Of a stretch of 64,000 bases of DNA, positions 8,439 to 17,178 are shown one piece after another. Each line of letters opens with the position of its first letter. Position 1 is the stretch's first letter. The stretch is from an uncultured Bacteroidales bacterium (GTDB lineage Bacteria > Bacteroidota > Bacteroidia > Bacteroidales > UBA932), in contig CAKVCK010000002.1 of NCBI GenBank assembly GCA_934725575.1, positions 186,001 through 250,000 on the forward strand, written 5' to 3'. Position numbers and translations under genes: made by a program. The notes below the pieces were generated by a model, which saw nothing but the letters and a program-made list of their open reading frames with translations, was not told where the DNA came from and did no database searches.

Positions 8439-9261
8439 ACTTAGAAAATTCGCGGAGAACGAGACTTTCTCCTGCCTTCTTCAGCCGGAGGCCTCATCGG
8501 TTCTGGATAAGGTCGAAGGCAGCAACAGCCTGACACTCAAAGAGCATCCGATCAAGGGCCATTGGAATGAGAGGATGTTCGCCGCCGCGCAGCCTATAGT
8601 ATTGGAACTTGGCTGCGGAAAAGGGGAGTACACCATTGATCTGTCCCGCCGGGAGCCGTCGCTCAACTACATAGGTGTGGACATCAAGGGCGCGCGTCTT
8701 TGGAAAGGGGCGAAGTTCGCCACTGAGAACCATCTTCCGAATGTGGCCTTCCTGCGCACCAGAATCGAGTTTATCGAGGCTTTCTTCGCTCCGGAGGAGG
8801 TTTCTGAGATATGGCTGACGTTCTCTGACCCTCAGATGAAGAGCGAGAACTGCCGCCTGACGAGCCCGCTGTTCCTGGAGCGCTACCGCAAATTCCTGAA
8901 AAAGGGCGGAATAGTCCATCTGAAGACTGACAGCCGCTTTCTTTATGAATATTCCAAATCGGTGGTCGAGCAGAATGGTCTGAGGATTCTCGCCAGCACC
9001 AATGACCTTTATGGGACTGGCCGTCAGGATCTTTCGGACTGCGCCTTGAGGTCAGTCGCCGGTGAATCCGCCATCGATGCCCTGTTCGAGGTTCAGACTT
9101 TCTACGAGAGGATGTTCACCGCCCAGGGCTACAAGATCACCTACCTAAGTTTTGTGATCGACCACGAAGGCCCGTACCTCCACCCAGAGTTCGATTCCGA
9201 CTACTGGCGCTCCATCGAAGGCCCCCGCCACTTCTCCCATCAGCCTGAAAAACAGTGCTAA
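8425..9261 (+). CDS. trmB: tRNA (guanine-N7)-methyltransferase
   Basis: SAM-dependent enzyme of 278 residues that methylates G46 of tRNA. Seen: SAM motif LELGCGKGEYTIDL, then GVDIKGARLWKGAK, and WLTFSDPQMK in place of the proteobacterial PDPWPKK stretch, a variant usual in Bacteroidetes. The C-terminal VIDHEGPYLHPEFDSDYWR stretch is also conserved in this branch. The start overlaps gldH. No terminator follows. Confidence 0.9.
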   Translation: MGHDKLRKFAENETFSCLLQPEASSVLDKVEGSNSLTLKEHPIKGHWNERMFAAAQPIVLELGCGKGEYTIDLSRREPSLNYIGVDIKGARLWKGAKFATENHLPNVAFLRTRIEFIEAFFAPEEVSEIWLTFSDPQMKSENCRLTSPLFLERYRKFLKKGGIVHLKTDSRFLYEYSKSVVEQNGLRILASTNDLYGTGRQDLSDCALRSVAGESAIDALFEVQTFYERMFTAQGYKITYLSFVIDHEGPYLHPEFDSDYWRSIEGPRHFSHQPEKQC

Positions 9262-9325
9262 CGCCCCACTTATGTTTTGACATTTGCTATTTGGGGTTCT
9301 AAGTTGCGTTATTTCAGAGTTATGT

Positions 9326-9346
9326 CGCTTCGACAGGCTCAGTGCC
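9326..9346. repeat. CTTCGACAGGCTCAGTG-type short repeat
   Basis: The 3' flank of trmB holds GCTTCGACAGGCTCAGTGCC. The same word, and its complement CACTGAGCCTGTCGAAG, is a short dispersed repeat I recognise from many bacterial genomes. A related copy lies inside malQ at 12387-12466. Confidence 0.65.
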
Positions 9347-9395
9347 AACGTTCTCGGAATTTGTACATATATCAACTTTTAGAAGCAAATGTCTT

Positions 9396-9462
9396 GTATA
9401 TTCGATAAAATTGATAGTTGTTTTGATTTTATCGAGTATATTCGATAAAATGTGTATATTTG
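9396..9462 (+). promoter_or_regulatory. operator-like palindrome and -7 promoter element of the AAA ATPase gene
   Basis: A perfect 10-bp inverted repeat, ATTTTATCGA (9426-9435), six bases, TCGATAAAAT (9442-9451), lies just upstream. The right half together with its GTATAT prefix is repeated exactly 40 bp upstream (9396-9411). Next comes TATATTTG (9455-9462), an exact TAnnTTTG element. No TTTG sits at -33, where the palindrome lies instead, so the promoter could depend on a bound regulator. Transcription would start within a few bases of ATG 9467, so the mRNA may be leaderless. Confidence 0.55.
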
Positions 9463-9466
9463 CCAT

Positions 9467-10672
9467 ATGAACATAATATCACGCCCTGAGTATCTTCGTG
9501 AGATACAGACATATTTAGGTAAAGAAACCATTATTGTCCTGACTGGCCAACGGCGGGCTGGAAAAAGCTATGTGATGCTTGATTTCAAGGAACGGCTCAT
9601 TGGGGATGAAAGGAACAACATCATATTCATTGACAAGGAAAAGAATCAATGGGATGATATCAAGGAATATAAAGACCTCAACACCTACATCGAGGAACAT
9701 TATGTTCCGGAAAAGAAAAATTACATACTCATTGACGAGGTTCAGGAAATCGTTCAGTTTGAAAAGTCTGTTCGACATTGGCGTACTGAACCAAACACGG
9801 AGGTGATTTTGACCGGTAGCAATGCGGAGACTTTATCCAGTGACCTTTCCACCATTCTCGGAGCCAGATTCCACGAAATACATATTCAGACACTGACTTA
9901 CACGGATTTCCTTCGCTTCCATAACCTTGATGACTCGGACAAGGCATTAGAGTCTTTCATAGAGTGTGGTGGTCTGCCCGGTCTGATCGCCTATGATATA
10001 AATGACAGGGATTTGGTGCAGACTTACGCTGAGGATGTGTTGAACACCGCGTTACTCAAGGATATAATCCTAAAAAGGAAGATCAGAAATGTTCCATTTC
10101 TTTATAATCTTGTGCGGTTTCTTGCGGACAATACTGGAAAGTTAGTGTCCGCTTCATCCATAAGCAAGTTTATGAGAGGACAGGAGACACCTGTTTCCAC
10201 CGACATTGTCCTTGCTTATCTTCAGTACCTATGCGAGGCGTACATTATCCAAAAAGTTGAGCGTTTTGAGATACAGGGCAAGAGGCTCTTGGAGACTAAC
10301 AACAAATACTATTTCGAGGATAACGGCATCAGAAACACTCAAGTCAAGGTCGGTAGAGACAAAGATATCGAGAAGGTGATTGAGAATATCATCTATCACC
10401 AACTCGTTTATGATGGCTATGGTATAAGTGTCGGCAAATTAAACGCCGGTGAAATAGATTTCGTGTGCACGAAGCGATTGCGTCGATGCTATATTCAAGC
10501 CTCATACATCATATCCAACGAGGATACGAGAGAAAGGGAGTTCGGTTCACTGAAAAGAATAGATGACAATTATCCGAAATATGTCATATCAATGACTCCA
10601 TTGGTCACAAGAAGTGATGATAATGGAATCATACACTTAAGCCTACGGGAATTTCTGGTCAACGGATTGTAA
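9467..10672 (+). CDS. AAA ATPase with C-terminal DUF4143-type domain
   Basis: ATP-binding protein of 401 residues, a family common as solitary genes in Bacteroidetes and often linked to mobile or stress functions; the role is unknown. Seen: Walker A in LTGQRRAGKSY, Walker B in YILIDEVQEI, sensor LTGSNAE, and a C-terminal part (about 200-401) with the nuclease-like DUF4143 pattern, ending GEIDFVCTKRLRRCYIQASY. The start ATG 9467 (MNIISRPEYL) is chosen over GTG 9452, which lies inside the promoter. The gene stands alone between trmB and the U32 gene, with A/T-richer wording than its neighbours, and may have been acquired. Confidence 0.85.
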   Translation: MNIISRPEYLREIQTYLGKETIIVLTGQRRAGKSYVMLDFKERLIGDERNNIIFIDKEKNQWDDIKEYKDLNTYIEEHYVPEKKNYILIDEVQEIVQFEKSVRHWRTEPNTEVILTGSNAETLSSDLSTILGARFHEIHIQTLTYTDFLRFHNLDDSDKALESFIECGGLPGLIAYDINDRDLVQTYAEDVLNTALLKDIILKRKIRNVPFLYNLVRFLADNTGKLVSASSISKFMRGQETPVSTDIVLAYLQYLCEAYIIQKVERFEIQGKRLLETNNKYYFEDNGIRNTQVKVGRDKDIEKVIENIIYHQLVYDGYGISVGKLNAGEIDFVCTKRLRRCYIQASYIISNEDTREREFGSLKRIDDNYPKYVISMTPLVTRSDDNGIIHLSLREFLVNGL

Positions 10673-10723
10673 GTGACTTGACATTAAAACTTTCGGTATT
10701 TTTGGTGATCAGATGGACGGTCC

Positions 10724-11992
10724 TTAGACCTCCCGCCAGATGTAAACCTTGTCGCCCCGCCGGATCTTCTTGCCACCAGGGGTGCGGATGTCATCCGGGA
10801 ATATTACCGGAATGGAACAGAGCATCCCTTTCACGGCCTCTTCCGTTGGTTTTAGATCGACACGTATCTCGCTGACATTCTGCTCGATGACGCCGGTTGT
10901 CTCACCGATGATGAGAATATCGTCACCTTTCCGCAAGGCCTCCGACTCCACCAGTACCTCGGCCACCGAGATCCTGTCGAACCAGTTTGTGATCTTGCCG
11001 CAGTAGATTTTCTTACGGGTGGCGTGGCTGCCGTACACATCGCTCCATTCTCCGAGTTTGGCACCTTGATAGTACCCGTCCCAGAACCCTCTGTTGAAGA
11101 CTTCTGACAGTTCCTCCTTCAAAGAGGCCGCCAGTTTCGGAGTGTAACGTCCCTCGCAGACAGCGTCAGCCGCGCGGCGGTAGCACTCCGCCGTCTTTTT
11201 GACATATTCAGCGCTCCTTGCCCGTCCCTCGATCTTGAACACCTTCACGCCCGCGTCGATGATCTTGTCCATAAACTCTATGGTGCACAGATCCTTGGGC
11301 GACATTATGTACTTGTTGTCGATGTTGAGTTTCGTGCCGGTCTCCAGATCCGTCACCTCGTAGCCCCTGCGGCAAAGCTGGTAGCAGGCGCCTCTGTTGG
11401 CCGAGGCACCGTAGGTCTGGAGGCTGAGGTAACACTTTCCGGAAACCGACATGCAGAGCGCCCCGTGGGCAAACATCTCGATCCGCACCAGATTCCCCGA
11501 CGGACCCTTGATGCCATCGCTCACAATCGCTTGATGGATTTCCTTTACCTGGTGCAGATTGAGTTCCCTCGCCAGCACGATCACATCGGCGAACTGTGAG
11601 TAGAACCGCAGCGCCTCGACATTCGACACGTTGAGCTGGGTGGAGATATGCACTTCCAACCCGATCTTCCGGCAATATGTGATCGCCGCCATATCCGAGG
11701 CGATGATGGCGTTCACTCCCGCAGCCTTGGCCGCGTCCAGTGCCTCACGCATAGGAGCCAAATCCTCTCCGTAAAGGACGATATTCAGAGTCATATAGGT
11801 CTTGACTCCATATTCCTGGCATATTTCCACAATCCGCGGCAGGTCCTCAGGCGTGAAGTTGTTCGCCGAATGCGAGCGCATATTCAGGTTGCCAACCCCG
11901 AAATAGACGGAGTCCGCCCCGCCCTGAATCGCAGCGTGCAGACATTCAAAATTGCCCGCCGGCGACATTATCTCAAGTTCCTTCTTGTCCAT
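10724..11992 (-). CDS. U32 peptidase-family protein (TrhP/YegQ-like)
   Basis: Protein of 422 residues of the U32 'collagenase-like' family. Several members are now known to act in tRNA or rRNA hydroxylation with prephenate (TrhP, RlhA) rather than as proteases. Seen: ELEIMSPAGNFECLHAAIQGGADSVYFG at the N terminus, the signature GKCYLSLQTYGASANRGACYQLCRR with three cysteines, and KIEGRARSAEYVK. The C-terminal part (about 325-422) is a small beta-barrel domain. It is transcribed from its own promoter, back to back with malQ. Confidence 0.88.
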   Translation of the reverse strand: MDKKELEIMSPAGNFECLHAAIQGGADSVYFGVGNLNMRSHSANNFTPEDLPRIVEICQEYGVKTYMTLNIVLYGEDLAPMREALDAAKAAGVNAIIASDMAAITYCRKIGLEVHISTQLNVSNVEALRFYSQFADVIVLARELNLHQVKEIHQAIVSDGIKGPSGNLVRIEMFAHGALCMSVSGKCYLSLQTYGASANRGACYQLCRRGYEVTDLETGTKLNIDNKYIMSPKDLCTIEFMDKIIDAGVKVFKIEGRARSAEYVKKTAECYRRAADAVCEGRYTPKLAASLKEELSEVFNRGFWDGYYQGAKLGEWSDVYGSHATRKKIYCGKITNWFDRISVAEVLVESEALRKGDDILIIGETTGVIEQNVSEIRVDLKPTEEAVKGMLCSIPVIFPDDIRTPGGKKIRRGDKVYIWREV

Positions 11993-12012
11993 TGTCTCTG
12001 AATATTATTCTT

Positions 12013-12044
12013 CAAAATTAACCTTTATAATCGCCAAACACAAA
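12013..12044 (-). promoter_or_regulatory. promoter of the U32 gene
   Basis: Read on the minus strand, TTTG (12044-12041), 20 bases, then TAATTTTG (12020-12013), both exact matches to the Bacteroidetes -33/-7 consensus. The expected start is about 12006, leaving a very short leader before the ATG at 11992. Confidence 0.7.
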
Positions 12045-12173
12045 TTTCATCCAATCATATTGGCAAAGAAAAGCCTTTTCGCCTCAAATTCACCAGCAAA
12101 ACCGCATTCAAATCCAGATATTTTCGCTAATATTGCAAATTGTGGCGGACAAATTCCGTGACACAATGACACT

Positions 12174-14615
12174 ATGCGACTTAAAATAACCCTTGAATAT
12201 TTCACCTCTCCGGGAGAGGAACTGATTCTGGTTCTCTCCGACGGGAAATCAATAGCGATGGAATATGCCGCCGGAGGGCGTTGGGAGGCTTCTTTGGAGA
12301 TGCCTTCCAAGGCTGCGGAGCTTGAATATTCATTTGAACTTCATCGTGACGGGCAGTGTGTGCGCCGCGAGTGGGGGCGCCATTCGGTCCCTGAGCCTGT
12401 GGTTCGACAGGGCTCACCAACCATCGAAGGGGCCGGCGCTTCGACATGCTCAGCGACCGGCGCCCTTGAAATCCGTGACCGCTGGCAGGACCGTCCCGAG
12501 GATTCCCCGTTCTGGACCAAAGCTTTCACCGATGTGATATTCAAAAGAAAGCAATCCTCGCCAAGGCGTTCCGGCAATGTGGCATTCACCGTTCCGTGTG
12601 CCAGGATCCGCAAGGATGAGACCTTGGCGATCACCGGCAGCGGCAAGATGTTCGGAGACTGGAAGAAGTTCGTCCAGTTGAAACCGACCGACGCTCCGCT
12701 TTGGAGCGTGACGTTGAATGTCAAGGAGCCTTTTGAGTACAAGTTTGTCATTCTCGACGCGAAGACCGGAACTCCAAAGATCTGGGAATCCGGCACGAAT
12801 CATCTTTTCACCGAGGTCCCGGCCAACTGTGATTTACTGGAAATAAGGGATATCGTCCCTGAGTTCAAGACCGTTCCTTGGCGTGGAGCCGGCACGGCGA
12901 TCCCTGTGTTCTCCCTCCGCAGCGAGACAAGCTTCGGCGTGGGCGAGTTCAAGGATCTCAAGAAACTGGTTGACTGGGCCGCGCTCACAGGCCAGAGCAT
13001 CATCCAGCTCCTGCCGATCAACGACACCACGATGACAGGAACATGGACGGATTCCTACCCTTACAACGCCAACTCGACATTCGCCTTGCATCCGCTGTTC
13101 ATACATCTGCCTGACGCCGGGGTCAAGGCCGACAAGGGATACAAAGTCCTCCAAAAAGAGCTCAATGCACTTCCTGTCGTTGATTATGAAAGGGTTAACA
13201 AAGAAAAAAAACGCCTTTTGAAAGAAGCCTTCGAGACTGGCGGACAAGAGGTCATGTCTGGAGCGGCCTACAAGAAATTCTTTTCCGCCAACAAGGACTG
13301 GCTCGTTCCTTACGCCGCTTTCCGCGCGCTGAGGGACATCAACGGTACGCCGGAGTTCGGGAAATGGAAATCCCTTTCTGAATATTCAGAAACCAAGGTC
13401 AAGTCATTCTGTCGCAGGCACAAGAGCGATACGGATTTCTACTGCTACGTCCAGTTCTGCCTTGACGCTCAATTGAAGGAGGCTGTTGAATATGCCCACT
13501 CGAAGGGCGTGGCCATCAAGGGCGACCTTCCGATCGGAATCAGCCGCACGAGTGTGGACGCCTGGCAATTCCCGCATCTGTTCAACCTTGACTCTCAGGC
13601 TGGGGCACCGCCTGACGCTTTCGCTGCCGATGGCCAGAACTGGGGTCTTCCGACCTACAACTGGGAAGAGATGGCCAAGGATGGCTACGCCTGGTGGAAA
13701 GCAAGGCTCAGAAAGATGAGTGAGTATTTCGACGCGTTCCGGATTGATCATATTCTTGGATTTTTCCGCATCTGGGAGATTCCGGTGGGAGTCAAGTCGG
13801 GACTGCTGGGACATTTCAACCCTGCGCTTCCGTACTCCGCAGACGATCTGAGGGGCCGTGGCTTCAATCCTGACTCTCAATTATTTGTTCCGGATCCGCA
13901 CCGTGATGGATGGTATCATCCGCGCATCGCCTCGCAGAACACTGAGGACTACCAAAGGTTGAATGATTCTTTGAAGAACGCCTACAACGATCTCTACAAC
14001 GATTTCTTCTACCATCGCCACAACGAATTCTGGAAGGAATGTGCGATGAGGAAACTGCCTGCGCTTCTGGACTCCACCGGAATGCTGGCCTGCGGAGAGG
14101 ATCTGGGGATGATTCCGGCCTGTGTTCCGGAAGTTATGAGAGATCTTAACATCCTGTCCCTTGAGATCCAGAGGATGCCGAAGTCCCCGCAGAAGACTTT
14201 CGATGAGCCGTGGACCTATCCTTATCTGTCAGTCTGCGCGACCGGAACCCACGACACATCCACGCTGCGTGGCTGGTGGGAGGAGGACCGCGCGATGTCC
14301 GAGCGTTTCTTCCACGAGATTCTCCACTGCGAGGGGCAGGCTCCGTATTTCTGCGAACCGTGGATCTGTGAACGCATTGTGAACCAGCACCTGAACTCGC
14401 CATCAATGCTGTGCGTCCTCCCGCTTCAGGACTGGATGTCCATTGACGGGGAGGTCCGCTACCAAGGCAAGCCGGAGGATGAGCGCATCAACATCCCGGC
14501 TATCTCCCGTCACTACTGGCGCTGGAGGATGCACATCACACTTGAGGATCTTCTGTCCCGGACCGATTTCAACCGCACCCTCCACGACCTTATCTCTGAC
14601 TCCGGAAGAGGTTAG
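12174..14615 (+). CDS. malQ: 4-alpha-glucanotransferase (amylomaltase, GH77) with CBM20 domains
   Basis: Cytosolic enzyme of 813 residues that transfers alpha-1,4-glucan segments between maltodextrins. Two starch-binding (CBM20-like) domains come first, about residues 1-70 and 134-215 (ITGSGKMFGDWKKFVQLKP). The GH77 barrel follows: nucleophile region DAFRIDHILGFFRIW, acid/base Glu in ACGEDLGMIP, and the third catalytic Asp in GTHDTSTLRGWW. The linker between the CBM20 domains is encoded by a short repeat element (12387-12466). It is divergent from the U32 gene. The promoter was not found with confidence; TAATATTG at 12128 is a partial match. Confidence 0.94.
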   Translation: MRLKITLEYFTSPGEELILVLSDGKSIAMEYAAGGRWEASLEMPSKAAELEYSFELHRDGQCVRREWGRHSVPEPVVRQGSPTIEGAGASTCSATGALEIRDRWQDRPEDSPFWTKAFTDVIFKRKQSSPRRSGNVAFTVPCARIRKDETLAITGSGKMFGDWKKFVQLKPTDAPLWSVTLNVKEPFEYKFVILDAKTGTPKIWESGTNHLFTEVPANCDLLEIRDIVPEFKTVPWRGAGTAIPVFSLRSETSFGVGEFKDLKKLVDWAALTGQSIIQLLPINDTTMTGTWTDSYPYNANSTFALHPLFIHLPDAGVKADKGYKVLQKELNALPVVDYERVNKEKKRLLKEAFETGGQEVMSGAAYKKFFSANKDWLVPYAAFRALRDINGTPEFGKWKSLSEYSETKVKSFCRRHKSDTDFYCYVQFCLDAQLKEAVEYAHSKGVAIKGDLPIGISRTSVDAWQFPHLFNLDSQAGAPPDAFAADGQNWGLPTYNWEEMAKDGYAWWKARLRKMSEYFDAFRIDHILGFFRIWEIPVGVKSGLLGHFNPALPYSADDLRGRGFNPDSQLFVPDPHRDGWYHPRIASQNTEDYQRLNDSLKNAYNDLYNDFFYHRHNEFWKECAMRKLPALLDSTGMLACGEDLGMIPACVPEVMRDLNILSLEIQRMPKSPQKTFDEPWTYPYLSVCATGTHDTSTLRGWWEEDRAMSERFFHEILHCEGQAPYFCEPWICERIVNQHLNSPSMLCVLPLQDWMSIDGEVRYQGKPEDERINIPAISRHYWRWRMHITLEDLLSRTDFNRTLHDLISDSGRG
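12387..12466. repeat. dispersed repeat inserted in frame in malQ
   Basis: GGTCCCTGAGCCTGT, GTTCGACAGGGCTCACC and CTTCGACATGCTCAGCGACC stand in alternating orientation, the words of the repeat seen at 9326. The insertion keeps the malQ frame and encodes a Gly/Ser/Thr/Pro-rich linker of about 25 residues between the two CBM20 domains. Confidence 0.6.
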
Positions 14616-14639
14616 ATAGCGGGTTGAGTTTTTAGAAGC

Positions 14640-14671
14640 CTTGTCTCGGAAGTGGAATATTAGTAAATTTG
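14640..14671 (+). promoter_or_regulatory. purT promoter
   Basis: CTTG (14640-14643), 20 bases, then TAAATTTG (14664-14671), an exact -7 match with a near-consensus -33. ATG follows 24 bases after the -7 element. Confidence 0.7.
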
Positions 14672-14695
14672 ATGCCTTAAACACAATTATTCAGT

Positions 14696-15880
14696 ATGGC
14701 AAACATTGGAAACCCTTTCACTCCCGTTGGAAAAAAGGTTGTTCTCTGCGGATCCGGAGAACTTGGAAAAGAAATCGCGATCGAGCTTGAGCGCTTTGGC
14801 GTGAACGTCGTGGCTGTGGACAAATATGCTAACGCACCAGCGATGCAGGTGGCGCAATCATCACACGTTCTGTCAATGCTTGACGGAGATGCCCTTGCGG
14901 AGATGATTGAGAAGGAAAATCCGGATCTGATTATCCCGGAGGTGGAAGCGATCGCAACTCCGAAGTTGATAGAACTCGAAAAGAAAGGCTACACGGTCAT
15001 CCCGACAGCCAATGCCACTTACCTGACAATGAACAGGGAAGGAATCAGGCGTCTTGCGGCAGAGGAACTTGGAATCCCTACCTCAAGGTACGAGTTCGCC
15101 CAGACTGAGGATGAGTTCAGAGCCGCCGTGGGACGGATTGGTTTTCCTTGCGTAGTGAAACCGGTGATGAGTTCTTCGGGGCACGGCCAGAGTGTGGTTC
15201 GTGATGACTCTCAGGTCGCCGAGGCCTGGAGGATTTCCCAGGAGGGTGGCCGTGCCGGTGGCGGAAAGGTCATCGTCGAGGGCTTTGTGGATTTTGACTA
15301 TGAGATCACTCTTTTGACGGTACGCCACTGTGCGGGAACTACTTTCCTCAAACCTGTGGGGCATCATCAGGTCGATGGCGACTACCGTGAGTCCTGGCAG
15401 CCTCAAGGGATGAGTCCGGCAGCTGAAAAGAAGGCTCAGGAGATCGCAGGAAAGATAACGGCCGCTTTGGGTGGCTACGGAATATTCGGAGTCGAGTTAT
15501 TCGTCAAGGGTGAGGACGTGATATTCAGTGAAGTCTCTCCAAGGCCGCACGACACCGGAATGGTGACGATGATCTCGCAGGATATGTCGGAGTTCGCCCT
15601 TCACGCCCGCGCGGTTCTGGGGTTGCCTATTCCGGAAGTCCGTTTCTACGGACCGTCCGCCTCGAAGGCCATCGTCGTAGAGGGCAACACCACTGAATAT
15701 GAATTCCAGTATGTGGACAAGGTTCTTGAGGAGCCCGGTGTCCAGATCCGGTTCTTCGGGAAGCCCGAAATCAAGGGACATCGCCGCGTAGGTGTCATCC
15801 TTGCCACCGACGAGACTGTCGAGAAGGCCCTTCAGAAAGCCGAACGGGCATATTCCAAACTCAAGGTCAAGGTCTATTAG
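14696..15880 (+). CDS. purT: formate-dependent phosphoribosylglycinamide formyltransferase 2
   Basis: ATP-grasp enzyme of 394 residues that forms formyl-GAR from GAR, formate and ATP in purine synthesis. Seen: N-terminal VVLCGSGELGKEIAIE nucleotide loop, ATP-grasp core FPCVVKPVMSSSGHGQSVV, and metal/ATP ligands in FSEVSPRPHDTGMVTM. Full length for the family. It is a single-gene unit with its own promoter and a T tract just behind the stop. Confidence 0.95.
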   Translation: MANIGNPFTPVGKKVVLCGSGELGKEIAIELERFGVNVVAVDKYANAPAMQVAQSSHVLSMLDGDALAEMIEKENPDLIIPEVEAIATPKLIELEKKGYTVIPTANATYLTMNREGIRRLAAEELGIPTSRYEFAQTEDEFRAAVGRIGFPCVVKPVMSSSGHGQSVVRDDSQVAEAWRISQEGGRAGGGKVIVEGFVDFDYEITLLTVRHCAGTTFLKPVGHHQVDGDYRESWQPQGMSPAAEKKAQEIAGKITAALGGYGIFGVELFVKGEDVIFSEVSPRPHDTGMVTMISQDMSEFALHARAVLGLPIPEVRFYGPSASKAIVVEGNTTEYEFQYVDKVLEEPGVQIRFFGKPEIKGHRRVGVILATDETVEKALQKAERAYSKLKVKVY

Positions 15881-15899
15881 GACTTCCTGCTTTTTTTTT
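15869..15899 (+). terminator. weak intrinsic terminator after purT
   Basis: Nine T residues (15891-15899) follow the purT stop. The stem before it is poor (AA-GTC / GAC-TT around the stop codon, with one bulge), so only the T tract is strong evidence. Confidence 0.35.
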
Positions 15900-15943
15900 G
15901 CGATAGCTTTGGTCTCGTTCGGAACCGATGAATTAAAAACGGT

Positions 15944-15974
15944 TTTGCAGGTTGGATTTTTTTTTGTATTTTTA
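15944..15974 (+). promoter_or_regulatory. promoter of the secretion/ubiquitin-like operon
   Basis: TTTG (15944-15947), 19 bases, then TATTTTTA (15967-15974), matching TAnnTTTG except for the last base. The expected start is about 15980. No other good promoter was seen before 53.4 kb on this strand, so it may drive the whole operon. Confidence 0.55.
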
Positions 15975-15979
15975 CAGCG

Positions 15980-16439
15980 GACTATCATAGCCTATAATAT
16001 TCCTTGTGGTCAAAGTTAGGCAGCCTACGCCGTGCCGAGTGTAGTGATGAAGTCGTGTAGACACATTATTATACGAAGCGGGCTTTTGGGTGGGGAAAAT
16101 GATAGTCCAGACACATATTGAAGGCGTTTATGCGACGCTATGTTCTTGACTTTCTGGAATCTCGCAAATTCACAGTCATTGTTGTCCGGAACTTAGCAAC
16201 GGTAGATGTCCGGGTGCGATGATATCAATCCCCGTGAGTCCTGTATACAACAGTTGCGCCAGAACGGCGGTAATCCACTGTTGTTTTACAGGTCTCTAGG
16301 GCGAAGACATATTCATATCGGCGTGGGCTCTGACGTTGTCTGTTCAACAACAATGGGCAATGCGAGAGCCTCAGAAAGTGGGATGGACAACTGGCATCTC
16401 ACGCTTTTTTTGTGTCCGCATCATAACCAAAGGCGGTAT
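15980..16439 (+). promoter_or_regulatory. structured leader of the operon (candidate attenuation region)
   Basis: About 460 nt without a convincing gene but with several RNA hairpins. (1) TCGTGTA/TATACGA, 16053-16076, with a G-U pair. (2) A composite stem, 16236-16296: GAG, CCTGTA, CAACAGT and CGCC pair with GGCG, ACTGTTG, TACAGG and CTC, about 20 bp in all. (3) GTTGT/ACAAC, 16335-16351. (4) GCGaGAG(CC)/(GG)CTCaCGC followed by seven T residues, 16362-16411, a terminator-like element just before the NusG-paralogue start. An open frame from 16206 runs through these hairpins but has no NusG-like content and is taken as leader. Confidence 0.5.
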
Positions 16440-17105
16440 ATGAAAGCCGATATGAACGCATTGTCTAATGCGCACGCCCTGAAAGGTGGGACAAGACCTT
16501 GTTTGGCTGGAACAGTTTCCAGTGCCTCCCGGAGTTCCGGACCGGGGGTGTCGGTAGGGCGTGGCTTCAGGTCAGGAAAACAATGGTTTGTTTTGCGTGT
16601 TTCATATAACAGGTATCGGAAAGCTCAGAATTTTCTTGACGAAAACCTGATCGAATACTATTTGCCGATGCGCGCCGCCTTGACTTCCGCCGGAAAACGA
16701 AACAATGAACCACTTCTTCCTAATTTGATTTTTGCCTATGTCTGTGAAGAAACAGTTAAGGCTCTGGTAGAGAACAATGCACGGAATTCAGTCCTTAGCT
16801 ATTACTACAATCATTTTGCTTTGAATGAATTTGGCAAGAATCCGCCTCTCGTTGTCCCGGAAGATGAAATGCTGAATTTTATCAATGTCACAAGCGTTGA
16901 CAATGAGCATATTATGATCGTGGATCCAAGGAGATGCCATTATAAAAGCGGCGACAAAGTGAAAATTGTCGGAGGTGATTTCAAGGGCGTTGAGGGGAAG
17001 GTCGCCAGGGTTTCGGGGCAGCAGAGGGTTGTCGTTGAGATCCAAGGATTGTGTCTTATAGCGACCGCTTACATCCCTACCGCATTCATAGAACCTATAA
17101 AGTAA
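16440..17105 (+). CDS. NusG paralogue, UpxY/RfaH-like operon-specific antiterminator
   Basis: Likely transcription elongation/antitermination factor that acts on RNA polymerase through its NGN domain. With the start at ATG 16440 it has 221 residues: a Ser/Gly-rich N-terminal extension (about 1-46), then NGN (KQWFVLRVSYNRYRKAQNFLDENLIEYYLP by parts, about 46-145) and a KOW motif near the C terminus (GGDFKGVEGKVARVSG). The longer in-frame start at 16206 is rejected because it covers the hairpin leader. Bacteroidetes use such paralogues (UpxY) at the head of long capsule operons; here it heads a secretion operon, so I infer processive antitermination of the 37-kb transcript. The housekeeping nusG is not in the window. 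Confidence 0.82.
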   Translation: MKADMNALSNAHALKGGTRPCLAGTVSSASRSSGPGVSVGRGFRSGKQWFVLRVSYNRYRKAQNFLDENLIEYYLPMRAALTSAGKRNNEPLLPNLIFAYVCEETVKALVENNARNSVLSYYYNHFALNEFGKNPPLVVPEDEMLNFINVTSVDNEHIMIVDPRRCHYKSGDKVKIVGGDFKGVEGKVARVSGQQRVVVEIQGLCLIATAYIPTAFIEPIK

Positions 17106-17123
17106 GAAGAACCGCAGACTAAG

Positions 17124-17153
17124 GAACAATCTTGAATATTTTAGGAATTGTTC
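17124..17153 (+). promoter_or_regulatory. intercistronic hairpin between the NusG paralogue and tssH
   Basis: GAACAAT (17124-17130) pairs with ATTGTTC (17147-17153) over a 16-nt A/T-rich loop. No T tract follows. It could be a pause, processing or attenuation site. Confidence 0.3.
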
Positions 17154-17178
17154 GTGAAATACAGTAATAACCATATTT

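Noticed and set aside
16206..16439. N-terminal extension of the NusG paralogue
   Set aside because: The frame is open but crosses three hairpins and a T7 tract, and its residues show nothing of a NusG domain. ATG 16440 has an A/G-rich site just before it.
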